DNA of 64,000 bases, from the NCBI GenBank assembly GCA_028015205.1, contig CM051516.1:52146230-52210229 (forward strand), given 5' to 3'. The DNA is from Mytilisepta virgata (lineage: Eukaryota; Mollusca; Bivalvia; Mytilida; Mytilidae). The notes below the pieces were generated by a model. It was given only the letters and a program-made list of their open reading frames with translations. It ran no database searches and was not told where the DNA came from. Shown here in pieces: positions 58,801 through 64,000 of this stretch; positions within the stretch are counted from its first letter, which is position 1, and each line of letters opens with the position of its first letter. The position numbers were made by a program, and so were the translations under genes.

Positions 58801-59153
58801 GGTATATAAACATGTAGTTTCACTACGAGAATTATCATCAAATTAGATGAAAACACGTTGCCCTAAAGGTTGACTGACAAGAAGCTGAGACAACTAGTTG
58901 TGCTGTTTATACATGTAATTCCTAATTTGAAGCCAAATACTGTCAATTTGCTTTCATGAACCTGTGTAGACAGAGACCCTTTTTATCTCATATATGACAA
59001 AGGAAGTAGCTGTTAGCTACGAAGTAAATACAGCGTAATAGGAGTATATAATCTTTTATAATGACAGCAAGCTTTAAAAAGAATTATATAATGTACCACC
59101 TAAATTATGTAAGGATAATTAGTTTCTGCCTTTAGCCTACTGGATACAAATTT
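58801..59153. other. Unassigned AT-rich DNA
   Basis: No feature recognised. Confidence 0.55.
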
Positions 59154-59630
59154 ATGCATTTTTTGAAACTAATTGAATTGAGATTTCTATTACAGGGTGC
59201 AGTTTTCCTTTTTGATGGATTAAAGAAAGCCACCATCAAATATTATTTCCGACGAATTTTGTTTGATACATTGTATGAGGTTCACGTCTTGTCTTCTTCA
59301 TACATGTCTTATATTGTAGTTGAAAAAAAGGTGACAGGAATAGCTGGTTTCATTGAAATGCAAGTTAAAATGTCATATAGCTCGAAGTACAATGATGCAG
59401 ATATAATATCCTTTCATCGAAAAAGTCAGAATAATTTTAGTCATAACAGTGCAAGTCTGATTGAGGATATACATACATGTATGAAGTGCAGTATTTATAT
59501 TAGAGGAATGTGGGTATGGTTAATGTTTGTACAAGGAACTAGACCACAACCTGGTATTTGCATATTAGTGGTCCTCAACAATAGCAATAGCTCTCACTTT
59601 AGGAGAAACACTAAATGTCACTATGCTTGA
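59154..59630 (+). other. Longest open frame in the window, 158 codons, no recognised domain
   Basis: An ATG-to-stop frame of 158 codons. It shows a short hydrophobic patch near residues 5-20 and another near 115-125, with no signal peptide pattern I trust, no repeats and no motif. In AT-rich DNA of this length one such frame by chance is plausible. No splice sites, polyadenylation or promoter context support it, so it is recorded as an open frame and not as a gene. Confidence 0.15.
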
Positions 59631-61482
59631 GACATGTTTTTAACTTGGAACAGGACTTTGTAGATTAATACGATAGAGGTATCAAAGGCAGTACCTTGGG
59701 ACAAGTCTTATTACTACAGTGTAATTAATGAAGCTTGGATTAGTTATTCTTTTACACAAATGTAATCATGAACCGAAAAGTTAAGAAATGTTTTGGCCAT
59801 CATTCATATCCGTATTTAATTTTTAGGAAGTTTGTACATAGTCAATACCTTCATATGCATTATTCTACTTTCTGTGACTAAATATGTTTTGGGATTCATA
59901 ACTGTAAAGCATTTATGTATAATATTTCGAGGTTGGGTTAATTGAAGAAGGAAGTGTGCTATGAATGTTTTCCCAACGTGAACATATTGTACATAGGAAC
60001 GTTTTTATACAGCAACCGTTAGAAAAATGTAAGGACTGCAGCAGATATATTCATACTTGGACTTTTTCTGGGACTAAACTTTTTATTTTTCCGATAAGAC
60101 TGTGTTGGATAAATATTCACAGTTATACAAACAATTCACATCTGTAACAGCAAACGATATATATTCAACTGTTTAGTTTAAACTTAGACATAGTTCTACT
60201 GGGTAAGGACAAGTTATAAATTGATTTACCTATCTCTCTGTACGTAGCCGTTGTTTCAGCAGTTTTTCCTCCTCTTTTTGACATCTACATAGCTGATGTT
60301 AACGTCATAAAAGTACTTCTCTCCTTTGACGCGGGAAATTGGTTGTCGTAATCAATGTATAAAACATCGGAGATTATTTCATAATACATTTATCTCGGAA
60401 GGCGGGTTTTGACTTTGCATAGCTGCCAGATGCTTGGAACTGTAACCGGCTTGTAGTAACTATTCCTGTTTAATAATACCCAAAGTAAGAAAAAACTTCG
60501 AATAGTTTTTAAATTTTTCGGATGTGAAAAAATGTTGATGACCAGTTCATGTAAACTTTATGGGCTAAACAGGCGTTTATTGAAAAATAAAAGCTTTGAT
60601 GTCTAAGGAATAAGCTTAATTAAGTTGAAATCAATTGTCTTCAAGAAAGTCTTACTTTGATTATTCCAATCAAATTAACATTAACAACATTCCAGCTGAA
60701 GTTGTGACATGACATAAGAGAGAAGGTTTCAGTGGTCTTAAAGTGAAGGTCGATGTACTGAAAAACATAGGGAATCTATATACAGTTAAAGCGACAAATG
60801 AAATCGACTTTTAAAAGGTGAAGAAATACACTTTTTTCACATTTTATTATACTGCTTTGATGGCCTGAAACATCGTACGCATGTTAAATAAACAACAAAA
60901 AGGGTTCAGTTGATAACGTTGGTTGAATGAAACATCATTTGAAAATTTCAGTGCTATGTTAACTGAATTAAGCTGTTGTTTTCTACCTTCTACCAAAACT
61001 TAGATCTCTTAATTATTTGAAGAGTAGAAATATTTCTATATATAATTTTCCAAATTACATTTTTATCCCTCAAACGTATTCTGCTGAGCGCATTACTGAC
61101 CTGACCTTGTGTGAAGTGGTAGAATGCTGACATTTGAAGAATATCAATAATTTCATTTTTGATTAATTTCTGATCAGAAGATTGTAAATGTTACTGTTTT
61201 TACTAGTTCTCAGCTGTTATTTGTTTATGATCAGTACGTTTATTTTACATAAAAAGTCTACTCGTCATCCAAATTGTTTTGTGACTGTGTTGAAAAAAAT
61301 ACATAAAAGACACACTAATGTAAAGGGACAGAAATGACGTGAGTGTTAACATTCTTACTAGCAGAAACCATGATGGTTACTTTAAGAAGCACTAGCCTGA
61401 AGTTTATCTTACATGTATGGCAGAATAGTATATTCTCTTCATCTTGATACAAATAGCTGTGTAAAAATTGTCAGTTTTGACA
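59631..61482. other. Unassigned AT-rich DNA
   Basis: No gene, array or inverted repeat recognised. Confidence 0.55.
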
Positions 61483-61825
61483 GCCTCAGTGGTCTCGTGG
61501 TAGCGTGTTCGATTCGAATGTCGGAGGTCGTGGGTTCGATCCCCGGCCGGGTCAAACCAAAGGCTTTAAAATTGGTATTTGCTGCTTCTCCACCAAGCAC
61601 GCGGCATCTAGGAATAAGGGGAAAGGACTGGTAGGCTCGGTGTCAGTATAATATGTCCGAATGGGGTGATATGTCTTTCTACGGACAGTTACCTCGTGAG
61701 CTAGCACATTAAAAATCTGGCTAAGCGTGTTGGTCTAGTATAAAGCAAGGATCATATTCATACCATATCAACATGTTCTCATCCTGATATGCACTGGACG
61801 TTAAACAATAATTCATGCGTCATCC
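61483..61825 (+). repeat. tRNA-derived SINE, near full length
   Basis: The head (61483-61554) has an A box 'tggtctcgtgg' (61490-61500) and a consensus B box 'ggttcgatccc' (61533-61543), 32 nt apart as in a tRNA. The acceptor ends do not pair properly, so it is a SINE promoter and not a tRNA gene. A body of about 200 nt with 'gctcggtgtcagtataat', 'gggtgatatgtctttct' and 'agttacctcgtgagctagc' follows, then the tail 'tggacgttaaacaataattc' near 61797-61816. A 5'-truncated inverted copy lies at 43012. Family identity is uncertain; a mollusc SINE of the V-SINE or Nin type is possible. Internal pol III transcription would be expected. Confidence 0.85.
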
Positions 61826-63219
61826 TCAATTTTGAATTTGGACAAACATCAAAGAAAGAAAAGAATCGACTACATATACTAATCTATATACACCAAAGCT
61901 TTTACATAATAAAGGCATCGACCGAAATAAATGTTTTTGCGTACTGGAAGCGGATTGTTATATAATTAATATACTTGACCATTAAGGTAAAATAGTCTTT
62001 TGTGCAATCTCTGATAATGAAACGAATAATATATAATTGCCTTCCAAATTAGTGCGAGTACAACATTATTTCTTGTCTGACATTTAACGAATCTACTTGT
62101 CTTCCGTTTATTATAAATAATATCCCAATTAAGTATATTTATTTGTAATCTTCCATACTTCAATAGAAGTTGGTTTGTTAGAAATTTACCTTTTTATATA
62201 TCAGGATGTCCGTTAACGTATAATTTGTTGAAATTTAGTTGATATATTGATATAATTTACTGAATACTCTCTGTGGTTAACTAAACTGTATTTCTTCCAT
62301 AAATAACAGGAAAATTACATGAATATGTACGACAAAACCATTCCCCCTTTTTCGTCATTTTTTCCTTAAAAAATATATTTTTCTTTTAATCTTCTCGAAT
62401 GGAAATCAATAGCAATTTGAACTCTTATCAAAAACCGGGAGGTATTCCGAGCTGGCAGTTCCAGCAACAATTAAAATCTTAATAAACTGAAGATATCTTG
62501 GTTAATTTTTTAGACAGAATCATTGCACCGCTTACATCCATAAAATGTATGCACAATAATGATGAAATTAACAGACATAGTTGAAAGACAATCTATATTA
62601 CAAAATGCAAATGAACTTGTACTTCAAATGCAACAAGTGTGTTGTCGACTAGAATTCAAACTATGCTAACAGCACAAGTCTACGAATGAAGCTTGTAAAA
62701 ATCAAACAGTTTTAAATAAGATAAGCCTATATACACTGAGAAGAAAAGTTTTGTCGAAACAGCAAATATATATTTTCTTTATTTTCTATCTTATATCAAC
62801 GAACTCTACACTATACACTTACATATTTTTGTGGTAGTTTCGATTTTGGGATATCATACACATCTATATTTGTTTCTGTTCAAATATCCAAACAAAAGAG
62901 GTGCAAAGTGGATAATATTGCATTCGAATGAATCGTTAATTGCCAATATATCATCGTAAAAAAACAGTGGTATCGAATTGGTAGTGTATTTGCTAAGAAG
63001 AGAGTTATACGATACGTGTTATAATTCTCTACGATATATATTTTGTTGCATTCTATTTGTAACACGAGTTCTTAGTAATTGAAAACAATATTTCGGGATA
63101 ACATACAAAACAAGGTGCGGCATTCACATCCACAATCTGGTTTCTGGAAGCCTAACATTTGTAATCTAAAGATGGCGGTGTACATAAAGGGACAAAATGT
63201 ATAATAGATAGGCGTATTT
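61826..63219. other. Unassigned AT-rich DNA
   Basis: No gene or family recognised. Confidence 0.55.
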
Positions 63220-63310
63220 CGACAAGAAATACTTGTTTCTCTGAAACTACTTGGCCAAATATTTCTAAACTTGACCGAATTGATCATGGGATTGTCCTTT
63301 TTCGAATGTT
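63220..63310 (+). repeat. Family C satellite scrap
   Basis: 'tctgaaactacttggccaaa' (63240-63259), 'aaacttgaccgaattgatca' and 'attgtcctttttcgaatg' follow the order of a C unit but are strongly diverged. No termini. Confidence 0.45.
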
Positions 63311-64000
63311 ATGACAAGGTGTCCAACCTATTTTTCACCTTCCCAAATACAGAGAATTATTTGTTTGGAGAAAAGTACAATTCCTTTATATTGAACGATG
63401 AATTATCATCCAATAATTGATTTAACAAGGAAACGTAATTAGGGAAGAAAATGTGGTATATAATTTATGTAAAGCTAAATTTGTAGAAGGCAGGAAAATA
63501 TGAAGTGAAAATTTTACAGCAATCGTGCTCCTCCTCACATTTATGTCTGCCTCTTGGGTTGAGAGGGAATTCTGAACTTAAATTTGTTAATTGCATGATG
63601 TGTGATTAGCTCTTATGTTTAATGCACAAAAGTATAAAATATAAGATTCGAGAAGAACGATCTTTGTTAATTTTTTCTCCCTTTTAAGACAAGGCAGCTC
63701 CTATTTTTACCGGTGTGAGATTTCCTTGTCTTACCCTAGGCGGTATCCCAGGAAATAATTTTGAAACTGTTTTGTGGTCTAGATCCTAACACATAATAAG
63801 GTAGAAATGCATTCCCTTTGGATTTTGTCTATGAAACTCCACAATGCCGACAGTCAAGAAGTTTTATCGAATAAAGCGTTCCTCATCTTCCATAGTTCCA
63901 AGTTACATATTTGTAGTGGGAAAACTGCAAGTACTGACATTGACCTGGGATGAAATTGTGTTATTTTAGTGTTAAATATAAATGCATTGTACATGTTGAC
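63311..64000. other. Unassigned AT-rich DNA
   Basis: No feature recognised. Confidence 0.55.

Noticed and set aside
59154..59630. 158-codon open frame as a gene
   Set aside because: No domain, no signal or splice context. One frame of this size is plausible by chance in 64 kb of AT-rich DNA.
61483..61554. Functional tRNA gene
   Set aside because: A and B boxes are good, but acceptor ends do not pair, and a SINE body and tail follow, with a second copy at 43012.

Overview
This window looks like nuclear DNA of a metazoan, most likely a bivalve mollusc and probably a mytilid mussel. It is AT-rich (about two thirds by eye), has no operons or dense ORFs, and its longest open frames are only about 150-160 codons. 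It is full of dispersed repeats of kinds I know from mussels and related molluscs: Helitron-like elements with internal satellite arrays, a tRNA-headed SINE, and decayed reverse-transcriptase (RT) copies with a YIDD box. The species call rests on recognising these repeats, not on a search. I find no intact protein-coding gene, rRNA or functional tRNA. It reads as an intergenic or intronic repeat landscape.

Families named here by letter: A, a dispersed element of roughly 0.6 kb with a TCAA-rich 3' tail (846-1680, 7160-7560, 19491-19745, 32859-33105, 40347-40512; all minus). B, units of about 375-390 bp, often in tandem (14578-15010, 25744-26783, 33545-34673, 37288-38093, 58192-58580). C, Helitron-like elements carrying satellites of about 165 bp (15014-15591, 20551-22453, 24345-27578, 43370-44768, 53241-53830, scraps at 58741-58800 and 63220-63310). 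D, fold-back elements with terminal inverted repeats and units of about 160 bp (11003-12562, 13252-14187, 27893-29046). F and G, short fragments. H, a second Helitron-like element (31059-31416). RT relics lie at 2816-3480, 18640-18940, 18941-19490, 31639-32660, 41640-42060, 50546-51190 and 56571-56762. SINE copies lie at 61483-61825 and 43012-43222.

Layout: 1-10 kb holds A copies, one RT relic and unassigned DNA. 10.9-15.6 kb is a dense block (tRNA-like head, D1, D2, B, C). 16.7-22.5 kb holds F, two RT relics, A, G and an inverted C element. 24.3-29 kb is a nested block: C split by B, B split by a hairpin element, then D3. 31-34.7 kb holds H, the longest RT relic, A and a three-unit B array. 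36.5-38.8 kb holds local duplications, a TA microsatellite and B. 40-47 kb holds A, RT, SINE and C remnants. 48.4 kb and 46.6 kb carry long inverted repeats. 55.0-55.4 kb has a broken FLYWCH zinc-finger relic. The rest is unassigned AT-rich DNA.

No host pathway can be reconstructed. The biology is transposition, nesting and decay. The items most worth following up are the fold-back D family, the B-in-C nesting with its third-level hairpin insert, the 3' tail shared between SINE and A copies, the FLYWCH relic, and the long hairpins at 46.6 and 48.4 kb.
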